Shown here piece by piece: positions 13,588 through 26,583 of a stretch of DNA of 64,000 nucleotides (the stretch's first letter is position 1; each line of letters begins with the position of its first letter). The position numbers were made by a program, and so were the translations under genes. Below the pieces are notes generated by a model. The model searched no databases, was not told where the DNA came from, and worked only from the letters and a program-made list of their open reading frames with translations. Origin of the DNA: Eriocheir sinensis (lineage: Eukaryota; Arthropoda; Malacostraca; Decapoda; Varunidae); the NCBI RefSeq assembly GCF_024679095.1, contig NC_066571.1, positions 3,313,283-3,377,282 on the forward strand, written 5' to 3'.

Positions 13588-14410
13588 AGGGGGGAGGAGG
13601 AGGAGGAGGAGGAGGAAGAGAAGAAGGAGGAGGAAGAGAAGAAGGAGGAGGAAGAGGAGGAAGAGAAGAAGGAGGAGGAGGAGGAGGAGGCTAAAGCGGA
13701 AGAACAGACAGATTTATTAAGCAAGGTTTGTCTCCTTATAACATTAGGGTTGATTCATAGTTTTAAAGGAGCAGACCAGGGCACGCTAACGAAGTGGAAG
13801 AGGGGGAAGTAAAGGAAGAGAAGGAGGAGGATTTGGAGGAGGGGGAGGAGAAGGAGGAGGAGGAAGAATGGTAATGAGGAAAAAAGAAAATGTAGAAGCT
13901 GAAGATGTGGAATATGAAAACGGAGAAGGAAAAAAAAAAGAAAAAAAAGAGAAGGAAAGAAGAAAGAAAGGAAAAGGAATAAAGAAAGAAAAGGAGAAAA
14001 GGTGGAGGCAAGGAGAGCATAGTGGTGGAAAAAATGGAGAGAGAGGAAAAAGAAGAGGAGGAGGAGGATCACAAGGGCTACGCTTACCTCGAGCTCCCGG
14101 ATCCATTATGCTACGATACTCTTTTTTTTCACTAACACAACAGTAAAACAAGGAAAGGCAAAACCCTCCCCCCCTCTATTCCCCCTGACCCTCCCCCCTC
14201 CCACGGCACTCCCCTTCCCTTTCCCCCCTTCCCTCCGTTCCTCGCCTCCTTTCACTACACTGACACGAAAAAAAGGGAGAAAACGCCTCCGAGTCTCTTA
14301 AGGGACGAGATTAAATGATGAAGGAACTCTTGTTGTGGGCTACGAGGACGAGGAGGAGGAGGAGGAGGAGAAGGAGAAGGAGGAGGAAGAGGAGGAGGAG
14401 GAGGAGGTAG
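13588..14410. repeat. GGA/GAA-rich purine tracts
   Basis: (GGA)n mixed with GAA at 13588-13692, a long A/G-rich stretch at 13795-14070, and a second GGA array at 14347-14408. A C-rich break occurs at 14160-14250. No coding signal beyond low-complexity Arg/Glu frames. Confidence 0.9.
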
Positions 14411-15427
14411 GGTAAATAAATTGGAACAGAAAGAGGGAAAGAGAGTTTGAAAATTAAGAAACAGGTCTGTGTATATGATGAAAGATTTGTTTGTTGGAGT
14501 AGTAGTAGTAGTAGTAATAGTAGTAGTAGTAGTAGTAGTAGTAGTAAAGGGAGGAGGAGGAGGAGGACGAGGACGAGGTAGGGTAATTAAATAGGAACAG
14601 AAATAAGGGGTGGGTGGGGGAAATGGAGTTAGCTTATGCATATGGTGAAAGAATTGTTCCTTTGGAGGAGGAAGAGGAGGAGGAGGAAAAGGAATACGAG
14701 AAGGATCAAGAACAAGAACTAGCAGGAAAGAATGATAAAATACATGAATGAATAACTGTTACCGAGAAAGAGGGGAAGGAGGAGGAGGAAGAGGAACAAC
14801 AACAGGAACAGGAACCGAAAGAGAAGGAGGAAGAGCAAGAACAAAGGAACATATCAAGCGGGAAGTAGAGGAAGAGGAGAACAAATAAGAAAAAGATATA
14901 TTAAAAAAAGAAGAAAAGAGAATCGACGTGTTTGAGGAAAGGAAAAAAAAAAACAGCGAGAGGTCGAACTGATCAGAAAAGACTCAAAGAAAAATAGATG
15001 ATCTGGAAGGACTTGTAGAAGGAGAGAACAACGAGAAATGATATTACCGAAGGGAGGAAGAATGGTTGAGTGCCGGGAACAGGAGAACAGCAGCGCCAGA
15101 ATAGACAAGCAGTGTGCCGGAGGGCGAAAAGGAGCAAGATGTAGAGGGGGAGGATGAGAGGAACCATTATTGATCACCTTTACCTGCTGGCTGCCACACC
15201 TGACCACAGAGAACGCTACCTATTCCCCTCTCCCTCCCTCCCTCCCCCCACCCCCAATCACGCGTCCCCCTCCGTCTTGGATGCTAAAATATTCACCGCG
15301 GGGGCCAGACAGCGACAAGCCACACACCTTACTGCCACCTGTCCCTCGTCTCACCTGCGCCTTGACCTTGGGAGAGTGACAGTGCTTGCCGGACACAACC
15401 TGACGACGGTAAAGATTGCCCGCCAGG
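14411..15427. repeat. Purine-rich intron sequence with (GTA)n
   Basis: Contains a GTA trinucleotide array at about 14499-14547, GGA/GAA tracts near 14660-14700 and 14770-14830, and mixed sequence from 15050. No gene recognised. Confidence 0.7.
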
Positions 15428-15567
15428 TGTGAGGTGTGAAGCTGACCTGCTTACACGCTTACATCAACCAAAAGAAAATTATATAAAGAAAATACCATCT
15501 TAGTTTACCCTGGGGCCCTGATGGTGCTAACGAACTTATGACCAAGGACGGGACAATATTCTCTCAG
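15428..15567. repeat. Diverged partial copy of the 87-bp unit
   Basis: CAGGTGTGAGGTGTGAAGCT and TAGTTTACCCTGGGGCCCTG...ACTTATGACCAAGG resemble the flank and body of the array at 15698-16045. The family E copy at 15568 lies between this piece and the main array. Confidence 0.55.
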
Positions 15568-15670
15568 TTTTTTTTTTTTTTTTTTTTTTTACAGTAGAGG
15601 AGTCAGTTCAAGGGCATAAAAAAAGGTAACAAATGTAAAAAAAAAAGCCCGCTACTCACTGCTCCTATAG
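15568..15670 (-). mobile_element. Family E element, copy 3
   Basis: A 26-base T-run, ACAGTAGAGGAGTCAGTTCA, A-rich stretch and AAGCCCGCTACTCACTGCTCCT. It has the longest uninterrupted tail of the seven copies, so it may be among the youngest. Confidence 0.8.
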
Positions 15671-15697
15671 GTGTGAGGCTTAGGACTCACCTGCTTG

Positions 15698-16045
15698 CAC
15701 CTTTCCATCACCTGAGGAGCCTTAAAACACCTCAGACAGCCCTTAGTTTACTTTTGGACCCAGGCAGTGCTGACGAGCTTATGACACCTTTCTATCACCC
15801 GAGGAGCCTTAAAACACCTCAGACAGCCCTTAGTTTACTTTTGGACCCTGGCAGTGCTGACGAGCTTATGACACCTTTCTATCACCCGAGGAGCCTTAAA
15901 ACACCTTAGACAGCCCTTAGTTTACTTTTGGACCCGGGCAGTGCTGGCGAGCTTATGACACCTTTCTATCACCCGAGGAGCCTTAAAACACCTCAGACAG
16001 CCCTTAGTTTACTTTTGGACCCAGGCAGTGCTGACAAGCTTATGA
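15698..16045. repeat. 87-bp minisatellite, 4 copies
   Basis: Copies start at 15698, 15785, 15872 and 15959, each with CACCTTTCTATCACCCGAGG and TTAGTTTACTTTTGGACCC. Copies differ at only a few positions. Because 87 is a multiple of three, the + frame stays open across the array, but it is not a convincing gene. Confidence 0.95.
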
Positions 16046-16055
16046 CCAAGGATGA

Positions 16056-16290
16056 AAATTTGGTTAGTGTTCTCAGACGCATCCACCTCTCACATCAACT
16101 GTTTCCAAAGGCTGAAAACGAGATCAGTCGGGTTCCAATGAGTGTGTTTTTTAGGTTCATGGTACAGAAAAATGGCCTAACTACCACCAGAGTCATAAAA
16201 CTACCCCTGGAAATGCCGAAAACTCATACGGAAGACTTGTCAGTTGTGTGTGGTCGGCCGCAGAGATGTTTAAGAATATGGCTCTCTCTA
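16056..16290 (+). mobile_element. Family D element, copy 2
   Basis: Shares TCTCACATCAACTGTTTCCA, AGATCAGTCGGGTTCCAATG, TTCATGGTACAGAAAAATGG and ACTACCACCAGAGTCATAAA, in that order, with copies at 30677, 43741 and 49719. The end GTTTAAGAATATGGC mirrors the start GTTAGTGTTCTCAGACGC as an imperfect inverted repeat. Confidence 0.75.
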
Positions 16291-16589
16291 GATGTGAGGT
16301 ATCTGGGTCACCTGAAGGAGCTCGTAAACAAACCAAGACGGCCCTCAGTTAGAACTATACCCAAAGCATTAAGAAACCCAAGACACATTAGGCAATCGTT
16401 TATTCCCAGCAGCGCCAGTGAGAGCTCATATTGTTTCCATGAGTGTGTGTACGCCTCGCCTCGTCACCCGCACCCGTTGCATAATTGTTACCTCATCAGA
16501 ATTAAGGATTTGTTGGCTTTATGAATGATTGTCTGTTTGTTTGTTTGTCTCCGTTTGTCTGCCTGTCCGATGTCCAAGGGCATCTTCAT

Positions 16590-16785
16590 TCCGGCAAGTG
16601 TTTTATAGTGGCGCCATCTTCTCTTGGCTCATGCTGCCCCCCGGAGCTCGTTCTTGATTCACTTGGACGGTTTCCTTTGGAGTCCGGGTTGATGGGTGGT
16701 CTTTAGAACAGCATGTGGGTAGTTTTAGGCCACTCGGTGGTGACTGAAAAATCCCAGGTGGTAGCAGCGGATTCGAACTCACTTT
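16590..16785 (-). mobile_element. tRNA-derived SINE (family F, copy 1), truncated
   Basis: The + strand reads GCAAGTGTTTTATAGTGGCG, then GGCTCATGCTGCCCCCCGGA, GGCCACTCGGTGG and GCGGATTCGAACTCAC. The last is the reverse complement of a tRNA B-box (GAGTTCGAATCCGC). The element therefore runs on the minus strand from a tRNA-like head near 16780 into its body. Confidence 0.75.
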
Positions 16786-17424
16786 CAAGACGTATTCATT
16801 TTTATATTCGAGTTAAAACCATTTCAGTGTATTCGAATTCGTATTCGTATTCGTTGGAATTTGAAGTACTCGATTCGTATTCGAATACACAGCTCAGGTA
16901 TTTACTCCATCTCTGCTCTGCGGCAAAACGAGGCTCTAATAGACTTTTCCAGAGTTAGTAACCTACTGTTCGACACGCGTCCTCGATCGTTTGCCACGCC
17001 TAAGTTAACACAATTCCTAAACCACTAGTAAAGGTAAAAATTAAGTTAGGTGCATACGCTATAGCTGCACGTGGCACTGACGAACTGAAAAAAAAATATA
17101 CCTAACGAAGGCGCCGCAGTACAACACAAGAGACTTTCGGGCTCTTTTGAAGTAGTGTCCGGCACTTGTCCCTGGCTCTGTTTTGATCCCCGGCCGCCAC
17201 CTTGTGCTTGGGTGACCAGGCGGAAAGGCACTCCCGTCATGCACCCGCTCCTGGTCACAGGCAGTTCGAGAGACGCAAGAGCGGGCGTTGTCCAGCGGCT
17301 TCAGTGGGCGAGGTGCTTAAAGAGGAGCGAAGGGCCTGTTGCGGCAAGCCCCACCCACCCTTTCCCCCTCCACCCCCTGCCCTTCTCCCCTCCCCCCGAC
17401 ACCCACTGGGGATGAAGTTTTAGG
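16786..17424. other. Intron 2; short TTCGTA-rich stretch, otherwise nothing
   Basis: An imperfect repeat of TATTCGAA/TATTCGTA lies at about 16815-16890. The rest is mixed with GC-rich and C-rich patches (17160-17410) but no recognisable exon. Confidence 0.5.
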
Positions 17425-17820
17425 TCTATATTCCTAAACGTTTCGGGGTCCCATTACGACTATTTTTCAATGCCACAGAAAAGAGTAACTGGATGGGAGC
17501 AACGATGCCAGATTGTCGTATTCAGCCTCTGATATTTACCGATTTCCAACCCAAAAATATCTCCTCCACCCCGGTAACTAGATTAATTTATAGTTATCGT
17601 TGAAACGGTTAATTAATAGTGCTTTATTGCTGTAGCTGTGGCTCAGAAACCTCAAAATATGATCTAAGTCTGGCAGCGCTGGTTTCCATGGATGACCTTC
17701 CCGTTCATGGTGCAGAAGTCGTGTATAACTATCATCACTACGATCATAAAGCAGTCCATGAAAATGTCAGCAACTTCTACGAGAGGTTTTTCAAATAGAC
17801 AAACGTTTAGAAATACGGGT
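17425..17820 (+). mobile_element. Family D element, copy 3, split by a family G insertion
   Basis: The left part (AACGTTTCGGGGTCCC, CCACAGAAAAGAGTAACTGG) and the right part (GTTCATGGTGCAGAAGTCGT, CAGTCCATGAAAATGTCAGC, ACTTCTACGAGAGG) together match the D copy at 12367-12836. The 17502-17680 segment that separates them belongs to another family. Confidence 0.6.
17502..17680. mobile_element. Short inverted-repeat element (family G, copy 1)
   Basis: Begins GATGCCAGATTGTCGTATTC and ends AGTCTGGCAGCGC, so the termini TGCCAGA/TCTGGCA are inverted repeats. The interior shares the GATTTCC...TTATAGTTATCGTT layout with 31357-31546. It is nested within a family D copy. Confidence 0.65.
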
Positions 17821-17964
17821 TTTATCGTTTCGCTGCTTGGGCGGGTGTGGGTTTGTAAAGGGTTGTATTATGCACGGGTGGGCATATCAGACTTGTAGGG
17901 GAGGATGGATGGAAGTCACTGCATGGATTTATAATGTTTCAAACTCCAAGAGAAGAAATGTATG

Positions 17965-17965
<1 letters not shown>

Positions 17966-18021
<56 letters not shown>
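17966..18021. repeat. (GT)n microsatellite
   Basis: About 28 GT units. Confidence 0.97.
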
Positions 18022-18024
<3 letters not shown>

Positions 18025-18099
18025 CGCCGTAGTGTAGGCCTCCAGCGGTCCGTGGTGGGGCACAAGAGGACGTGCAATCATGTGGAGGAAGTGGATAGG

Positions 18100-19015
18100 G
18101 GACGCAGATCAGTAAGAGGACATGACGGAACTCCGGGAACACATAGGAGCTGGGGCTGTAGTGGAGGTAGAGAGTAAAGGAGTTTTTATAGTGCTTCGGA
18201 GTCTGTGGGGGAAACTGGATGGTTTGGGCAGCAAAGAAGAGAGTTGGGGATAGAGTGTTCTCGCCATGGGGAAGCTAAAATGTCCACGAGGATAAATTGG
18301 AACTGCAGGAACACATCGAAGGTCTGTAGAGGATGTGTATGGAAGATGGAGGGTTTATACTTCTCTACAGACTATGTGGAAAGCGGATGGCCTGTGCAGT
18401 GAAGTAGAGAGCTGGAAATTAAGTCCTTTCGCCGTGAAGATAAAAGACTTGAACGAGGACATGATGTAACCGCAGGAACACGTAGAAAGTGGATGGAGTT
18501 TTTATTACTTTGAAGACTGTGTGGAAAATGGATGTCCTGAGCAGCGAAAGGGAGAGGCGGAGATGAAATGGAAGGGTCTTTTGGAGATGACGTCCGCGTT
18601 TGGAAATGGAAGGACGATATTTAGTGTGAAGAAAGAGGTTGAGGAGGTGGAGGAAGAAGGCAGAGAGTGACTAGAAGGTGATTATGTTATTAGGACAGGT
18701 TAGCACAGGTAGGGGTAGCCAAGTAAACGTTAGATAAGAGTGTACGGAAGTGTGGAGAAAGGGGTTGAAGAGGTGAGGTGGAGATTGACTGGAAGGGGTT
18801 GGTGTTACTAGAAAAGGTTGATAGTCAGGTGAGAACAGGATATGTTAGTCAGGTAAATGCTAGGTAAAGGTGTAGAAGAGGTGAAAGAGGGGGGGGGGGG
18901 GGGAGGGGGGGAAAAAGGTGGAAAGTAACTGGAAGGTGAACACAGGAAGGGTTGTTCAGGTAAGTGCTGGGTAAGGGCGTGGAAGAGGTGAAGGGTTTAA
19001 AGGGGAAATAGAAGG
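18100..19015. repeat. Two degenerate tandem arrays and a poly(G) tract
   Basis: From 18100 to 18580 a unit of about 170 bp (GCAGGAACACAT...GTGGAAA.TGGATG.CCTG.GCAG) occurs three times, badly decayed. From 18700 to 19010 a unit of about 115-130 bp with CAGGTAAATGCTAGGTAAAG occurs three times. An interrupted G-run lies at 18889-18910. No gene. Confidence 0.7.
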
Positions 19016-19166
19016 TTGTCGAGCTTGTAAATAACCACAACAACCCTCTGTGACCTGCCCTCCGCGTGACCCTGCTGTAATGCATGTATTCACAGAGTTG
19101 ATAGAGCCATTCCCCCGTTATTAATTTATCGTAAGCGAGTTATTCCTCCATCACGAGAATTACATG

Positions 19167-19197
<31 letters not shown>

Positions 19198-19248
19198 GTG
19201 ATGATGGCGGCGGTTGACGGTAGCTACATAATAGTTACTGTTTGTGAA

Positions 19249-19250
<2 letters not shown>

Positions 19251-19302
<52 letters not shown>
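19251..19302. repeat. (GT)n microsatellite
   Basis: About 26 GT units. A short TTG/GTG trinucleotide run lies upstream at 19167-19196 and a G-run at 19381-19390. Confidence 0.96.
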
Positions 19303-19304
<2 letters not shown>

Positions 19305-19764
19305 TAGGTAGATGCAGTGAGTGGTTTGTACTGTTAGTTGTGGTGCAGGTAATTTTCACTTCACAGGTGGTAATTAGCCTGGGGGGGGGGGTTGCTCCCT
19401 TAGGGGGCGTTAGTATTACTATTCCAGGGGGGTCGCGTGCCCTGGGGAAAAATCTGAATTTAATGATATATGTTATTCTCTTTCCAAGACCTTAGCGTAA
19501 TTTTTTGAAGTTTACGAAAAAAAAGCCAAACCATCGCAATTAATAACTTATGTTTTTTTTTTATAGTCTACTTAGGCTTATCATTGTCTGTTGAATCAGG
19601 GAGGGAATGTTATCTATACATGCAAGAGAGGCGAGGAGGGAAGGGCCCGTCCCTAAAGAGGGCGTTGTTGTAAAGAGATTAAGAACCACTTTTATAAACT
19701 TTGGTGTTAGGTATTGTCACAGATAGGGAAACTTGTTTAATAGAAAGTATTTGTTCTGGTATTC

Positions 19765-19765
<1 letters not shown>

Positions 19766-19819
<54 letters not shown>

Positions 19820-19830
19820 CACCACCACCA
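19766..19830. repeat. (CTA)n(CCA)n trinucleotide array
   Basis: About 15 CTA units passing into about 7 CCA units. Confidence 0.95.
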
Positions 19831-19955
19831 GTGTATGCAAGTGTCATCGCGCTGCCTCGCTCACAAAATCCTTGCACTTCACATTTACGTTTCAGACATC
19901 GCGACGTAAAATTTTCTACCTCTAAAAATACTTGAGCCTTTCATCCTATTAGCTT

Positions 19956-19956
<1 letters not shown>

Positions 19957-20028
<72 letters not shown>

Positions 20029-20250
20029 CACTCTTTCCCTCTCAAAATCTCTATCTATCTATCTATTTGTCCATCCATCCATCTATCTATCTACCTTTCT
20101 ATCTATCTATCTATATCTATCTATTTACCCATCCACCTATCTACCAATCTATCTATTTATCTATCTATCTCTTTCTCATTCCCCTTAATCCCTCTTTTGC
20201 ATCCTTTCCCCACATGCCTCCCTCACCTGTGCTCCTCTATCCCCTCCTGC
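19957..20250. repeat. (CA)n then (ATCT)n, upstream of ankyrin exon 3
   Basis: Pure CA to about 20024, then an imperfect ATCT/CATC tetranucleotide region to about 20170, then a pyrimidine tract that serves as the splice acceptor tract of the exon at 20254. Confidence 0.9.
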
Positions 20251-20253
20251 CAG

Positions 20254-20425
20254 GTGGTGGACGCTGACCCCGGGCTGGTGGGGGCGCGCGACGAGGACGG
20301 GTACACGCCCCTACACCTAGCCACCATCGCAGGTAACCGGGCCGTCGTGAAGTACCTGCTGAATCGCGGCGCTGACGTGCAGGCGCTGGACAACGAGAAG
20401 CACACGGCGGTACACTGGGCCACGG
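20254..20425 (+). CDS. Ankyrin-repeat protein, third coding exon
   Basis: The acceptor is CTCCTGCCAG (AG 20252-20253) and the donor GTGAGT is at 20426. The start is phase 0 and the end phase 1. It reads DEDGYTPLHLATIAGNRAVV, then a KYLLNRGADVQALDN segment, then EKHTAVHWAT: one complete consensus ankyrin repeat (GYTPLHLA...G...VVKYLLNRGAD) and the start of the next. The split codon begins with G, which fits the common HWATV continuation. No later exon was found in the window, so the gene continues beyond it or its later exons are too short to see. Confidence 0.92.
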
Positions 20426-20999
20426 GTGAGTGTTGGGTGCGGAGTTTGTTTGTGTTGCGGTAGGGGAGACAGATTTTTTACTTTGCTGTTTGTTTGTTTG
20501 TTGTGTATTTGAAGATATCTTTTGCCCTAATCCTCTATATTATCTCGTCCTCTTTCTCCTCTCCCATCGCTTTCATTTTCATTTACTCTTTATCGGCATC
20601 TCAGGTGTTTGAGGGCAGGTGAGCAGGCAGCTTATAATGCCCGCCCTCCTCTCTCTCTCCACCTGTTTCGTCCCTCGTAGAAATAATAATGACCAAAACA
20701 ACAACAAAAAAACGTGTGCAAACTAATGTAAAAAATGGAGGTAAATAGATTCTTGGCGTGCTCCTGTTTTGTTTATATTTTTGTTTTCAGAAATAATGAG
20801 GGAAAATGTGTTTGTGTGGATGTGTGCGTGTATGTGTGCGTGTGACTGCGCGTGCGTTTGCTGGGGTACACCGTGGATGGGCCTCTTTAAGTGTTCCGCC
20901 GTGAAGCTCAAGTGAAGGGGTTTGGATACACTTCATCGCCTCTCCTTTGTCTCCTCCTCCTTCGTCCTCCTCTCTTTTCCATTCATCTTTGCCTCACTT
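20426..20999. other. Start of intron 3; nothing recognised
   Basis: Mixed sequence, T-rich near 20500-20600 and GT-rich near 20810-20850. No exon seen. Confidence 0.5.
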
Positions 21000-21265
21000 A
21001 TCTTCCTCTTCTCTCTCCCATTCCCCTTTTCGTCTCCTTTTCCTCCGCTTATCTTTTCCATTTCCGTTGTCATTCTCTCAATTTCCTCTTCTCTCTCCCA
21101 TTTCTTTTTTCCTTTCCTTTTCCTCCTCTTATCTTTTCCATTTCCGTTGTCAGTCTCTCATTTTCCTCTTCTCTCTCCCACTCCCCTTTTCCTTTCCTTC
21201 TCCTCCTCTAATCTTTTCCATTTCCGTTGTCAATCTCTCTTCTTCCTCTTCTCCCTCCCACTCCC
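21000..21265. repeat. 80-bp minisatellite, about 3.3 copies
   Basis: The segment CTTCTCTCTCCCA recurs at 21009, 21089, 21169 and 21249, exactly 80 bp apart, with TCTTTTCCATTTCCGTTGTC in each unit. Pyrimidine-rich. Confidence 0.93.
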
Positions 21266-21409
21266 CTTTTCCCTTCCTCCCCTTCTCCCCACTTCTCTTC
21301 CTCAATATCTCTCTCTTAATTAGTTTTCTCCACTACCTCTCTACTTTGTTTCACCTGACATAATTTTGCTTATTTATCGTTATTCCTCTTTATTGTATCG
21401 GCTTTCCCT

Positions 21410-21850
21410 TTCCTCTAACTTCCCCTTTTTGTCTTTACACTTTTTTTTCTGGTGGCCATATACTTTTCGCTTGCCTTTTCTTTTCGTTTGTTTTACCTTG
21501 TTTTACCTGAGAACTTTGCTTTTTTGCCTTCTATCTCACTTTATCGTATTGGTTTTCCTTTTTTCTCTAACTTCCCTTCCTGGTCTTTTTTTTTCTGGTG
21601 GTCATTTACTTCTCGCTTGCCTTTCCCTTTCATTTGTCTTACCTTATTTTACCTGAGAACTTACTTTATCGTGTTTATTTTCCCTTTTCTCTAACTTCCC
21701 TTCCTGGTCTTTTTTTCTGTTGGCCGTTTACTTCTCGCTTGCCTTTCCCTTTTATTTTTTTACCTTATTTTACCCAAGAACTCACTTTATCGTATTTGTT
21801 TTCCCCTTTCTCTAACTTCCCTTCCAAGTCTTATACTTTTACTCTGCTTA
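21410..21850. repeat. ~122-bp tandem repeat, 3-4 copies
   Basis: CTAACTTCCCTTCC occurs at 21567, 21691 and 21812, with an older copy near 21416. Each is followed by CTTCTCGCTTGCCTTTCCC and TTACCTTATTTTACC. Confidence 0.88.
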
Positions 21851-23282
21851 TGTGTAATTACAACCACTTTTATCTCATTGTTTTGTTTTACGTCCCACTT
21901 CATTGCCTCTCCTCTGTCTCCTACTAATCTACTTCATCTTGCCTTGTATATCTCTCTCCCGTCTTTCCCTTCCACCTTTTTTGCTTCCTTTCATCTGACT
22001 TTACTGTTTCCCCTCCACCCCTCTAGGCCACCTCTTTGTTTCCTCCTTCGTCGTATACCTGCCATTTGTCTTTCCCTTCCACCTGTTTCACCTGTGCTGT
22101 TTTCCCCTTTTACCCCACTTCATAGTATTTGCTTTCCCTTTCCTCTACATTCCCTTCCAGTTTTTATACTTTTTCTCTGGTTATGTCTATCTTCTTTTCT
22201 TGTGTTATTTTATTATCTGGCTTTTCCTTTCCTAACTTCCCTTTTTGTCCATATACCTTTTTTTTCTGTACATGTCTGCTTTCAATAATCTCTCCAACTT
22301 TCTCATTTTACTGCCTTTTAGCGTCCCTGTTCTTTCCTTATACATTATTTCCTTCTATACTTTGGCATTCTTTACACTCGACACCTTTGCTTTCAGTCAC
22401 CTTTGCTCTTGCTTCGGCCTTCCTTTGCCTCCCCTTTCCCATCCTAGTTTCCTTCTCTCGTACTCCACCTTTTAACCTTCTTTTACCTTGCTCTCTTCAC
22501 CTGTCTGTATCTTCCTAGTTGCCTCCTCTGATCTCTTTTTTTGTTTGTCTTTCTTTACCTCCATTCTTCTTTCCACATACCATCTAACAACGCTTCCCTT
22601 GGCTTTCTTTCCATCTTCTCTATTTTTCCTTTGTCTTCTTCCTGTCCTTTCTTCCTTGTCCTGGCTTGTGCTCCCTTCTCTTGCTTCTCCTTTCTTCTTT
22701 TACCTGCTTTTTCTTACCCGTGCTTTCTTCTTCTTCTTCCTACTTTATTCATCTCTTTCATCATTATCCTTCTTTTCCTCCGTGTCCCGTTTCCCTTTTC
22801 CTCTTTCTCCTTCTCTTCTTTCTTCTCAATGTCTTACTCTTTTCCTCTTTTACCACCTCCTCCATCTTCCTCTCTAGTCCCCAGTACCTCCACCCTATCC
22901 TTTCCTCCTCACACCTTTCCTTCCCTTTGCTTTCTCCCCTGCATTCCTCCCTACTCCCCTATCTTCCTCTCACGTGTCTCCATTACCTCCCTCTCATTTC
23001 CTCCTCATACGTTTCCTTCCCTTAGCTTCCTCTCTTCTCTATTCCCTATATTCCTCCATCTCCCTCTCGCTCCTTTTCAGTACCTTCTCCATCTCTTTGC
23101 CTCCTTACACCATCCCTTCCTTCTCGCTTCCTCTCCCTCCCTCTCATCCCGCTTGGGCCCGGACGTCAGTGGCTGTTAGGGCAGGTAAGCGCCTTAGGGT
23201 GAGAGGCTGCGAGGCTTGGGAGGGCTTGAGAGTGTTATCTGAGCCGACTTGACTTCCGTTCAGGTGTTTTTCTAAGGGGTCT
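21851..23282. repeat. Pyrimidine-rich degenerate sequence
   Basis: Strongly C/T-biased without a clear period, apart from a duplicated CACGTGTCTCCATTACCTCC-type block near 22890-23050. Long Leu/Ser/Phe frames reflect composition only. Confidence 0.7.
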
Positions 23283-23794
<512 letters not shown>

Positions 23795-23925
23795 CCTGTG
23801 ATCTCATTATTTCATTCTGTCTACCTGTGTGTCTGTTTGTGTGTTTGTCTGTCTTTTTTTATCTGTTTCTGGTTAGTGTCTGGTTATTAGTTCTTTAAAG
23901 CTTTTTTTTTGTAATTCCTCTTTTT

Positions 23926-24270
23926 GTGTTTTTCGTGAGTGTTTTCTTCTTCCCTGTCTTTATTTTCTTGTTCTTCGTCTTCTTGTTCTTCTTCTTTTTC
24001 TTTCTCTCTTCTTCATTTTCTTCTTTTTATTGTTGTTGTTGTTGTTGTTTTTATTCTTCTTCTTATTATTATTCGTTTTCTTCCTTTTTTTCTCCTTCGT
24101 CTGTCATTTTTTCATTATAATCTTTTCTTCGTATTTTCTTTTTCTTCATTTCTTCTTTTCCTCCTCCTCCTCCTCCTCCACCTCCTCCTCCTCCTCCTCC
24201 TCCTCCTCCTCCCGTTCGGCCTAGGAGCATCTGAAGGTCGTCGCATAACACGTCTTTCATATAGATTATC
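23926..24270. repeat. T-rich region with (TTG)n and (CTC)n
   Basis: A TTG run lies at 24030-24050 and a CTC/CTT run at 24158-24212. The rest is TTC-rich. Confidence 0.85.
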
Positions 24271-24399
24271 TTGGGACGCTGTGTCAAATATTTAGGTACA
24301 CTTCCCTTGACCTTTTGCGGACGAGTGTTTTTCGATGCTGCTGCTGCATTTTCCTTTATTCATGTTTTATTTGTATATTTTCATCTTCCAATACTTTCT

Positions 24400-24780
24400 T
24401 CTTTCTTTCTTTCTTCTCTTTATTTATTTTCTTTATTTATTTCTTCTGTATCTTCATCTTCTAATTCTTTTCTTTCTTTCTTTTCTTTATTTATTTCTTC
24501 TGTATCTTCATCTTCCAATACTTTATCCTTCTTTCTTTCTTTTCTTTCTTTTCTTTATTTATTTCTTCTGTATCTTCATCTTCCAATACTTTCTCCTTCT
24601 TTCTTTCTTTTCTTTCTTTCTTTTCTTTATTTATTTCTTCTGTATCTTCATCTTCCAATACTTTCTCCTTCTTTCTTTCTTTTCTTTCTTTTCTTTATTT
24701 ATTTCTTCTGTATCTTCATCTTCCAATACTTTCTTCTTCTTTCTTTCTTTTCTTTCTTTTTCTTTCTTCCTTTACTTCTC
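24400..24780. repeat. ~68-bp TTTC-rich minisatellite, about 5 copies
   Basis: CTTCTGTATCTTCATCTTCC recurs near 24443, 24497, 24565, 24637 and 24705, with spacing of 54-72 bp that varies with the length of an embedded CTTT run. It grades into degenerate CTTT-rich sequence up to about 25300. Confidence 0.92.
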
Positions 24781-25299
24781 CTTTATTGTCTTTCACTCCC
24801 TCCTTCCTTTCTCTTCCCTTTCTTCATCCAATTCTTTCCTCTTTATTTTCCTTTATTTTCTCTTCTTTTTTCTTCTTTTTTTCTTCTACTTCTCTTTTAT
24901 CCTCTTTCCTTTTTTTCTTCTTTCTGTCTCCTTTTTCTTTCTTCTACTTCTCCTTTCTCCTCTTTCCTTCTCCCTTTTTCCCCCTTTCTTCATCCAACTT
25001 TTTCTTCTTTCTCATTTTTTCTGTTCATTATTATCAGTTTTTTCTTTCTTCTTTTTCTTTCTTCCTCTACTTCTCCTTTATCGACTTTCCTTCCCGCTTT
25101 TTTCTCTCTCCCTTCACCCAATTCTTTCTTCTTTCTTTTCTTTCCTCTTTCTCTAATCTTTCTTTCTTAATTTTCTTTCTTTTACTTCTCCTTTATATTA
25201 TTTTCACTGTTTCTCCTCTTGCTCTTTCTCTTCCTCCTGCTCCTGCTCCTCCTCATCTTTTCTGCCCTCCTTTTCGTCCTCCTTCTTGTCTCCTTCCCC

Positions 25300-26583
<1,284 letters not shown>

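Noticed and set aside
20590..20630. Tiny exon between CAG and GTGAGC
   Set aside because: Only about 14 bases with no reading-frame support; splice-like dinucleotides are common.
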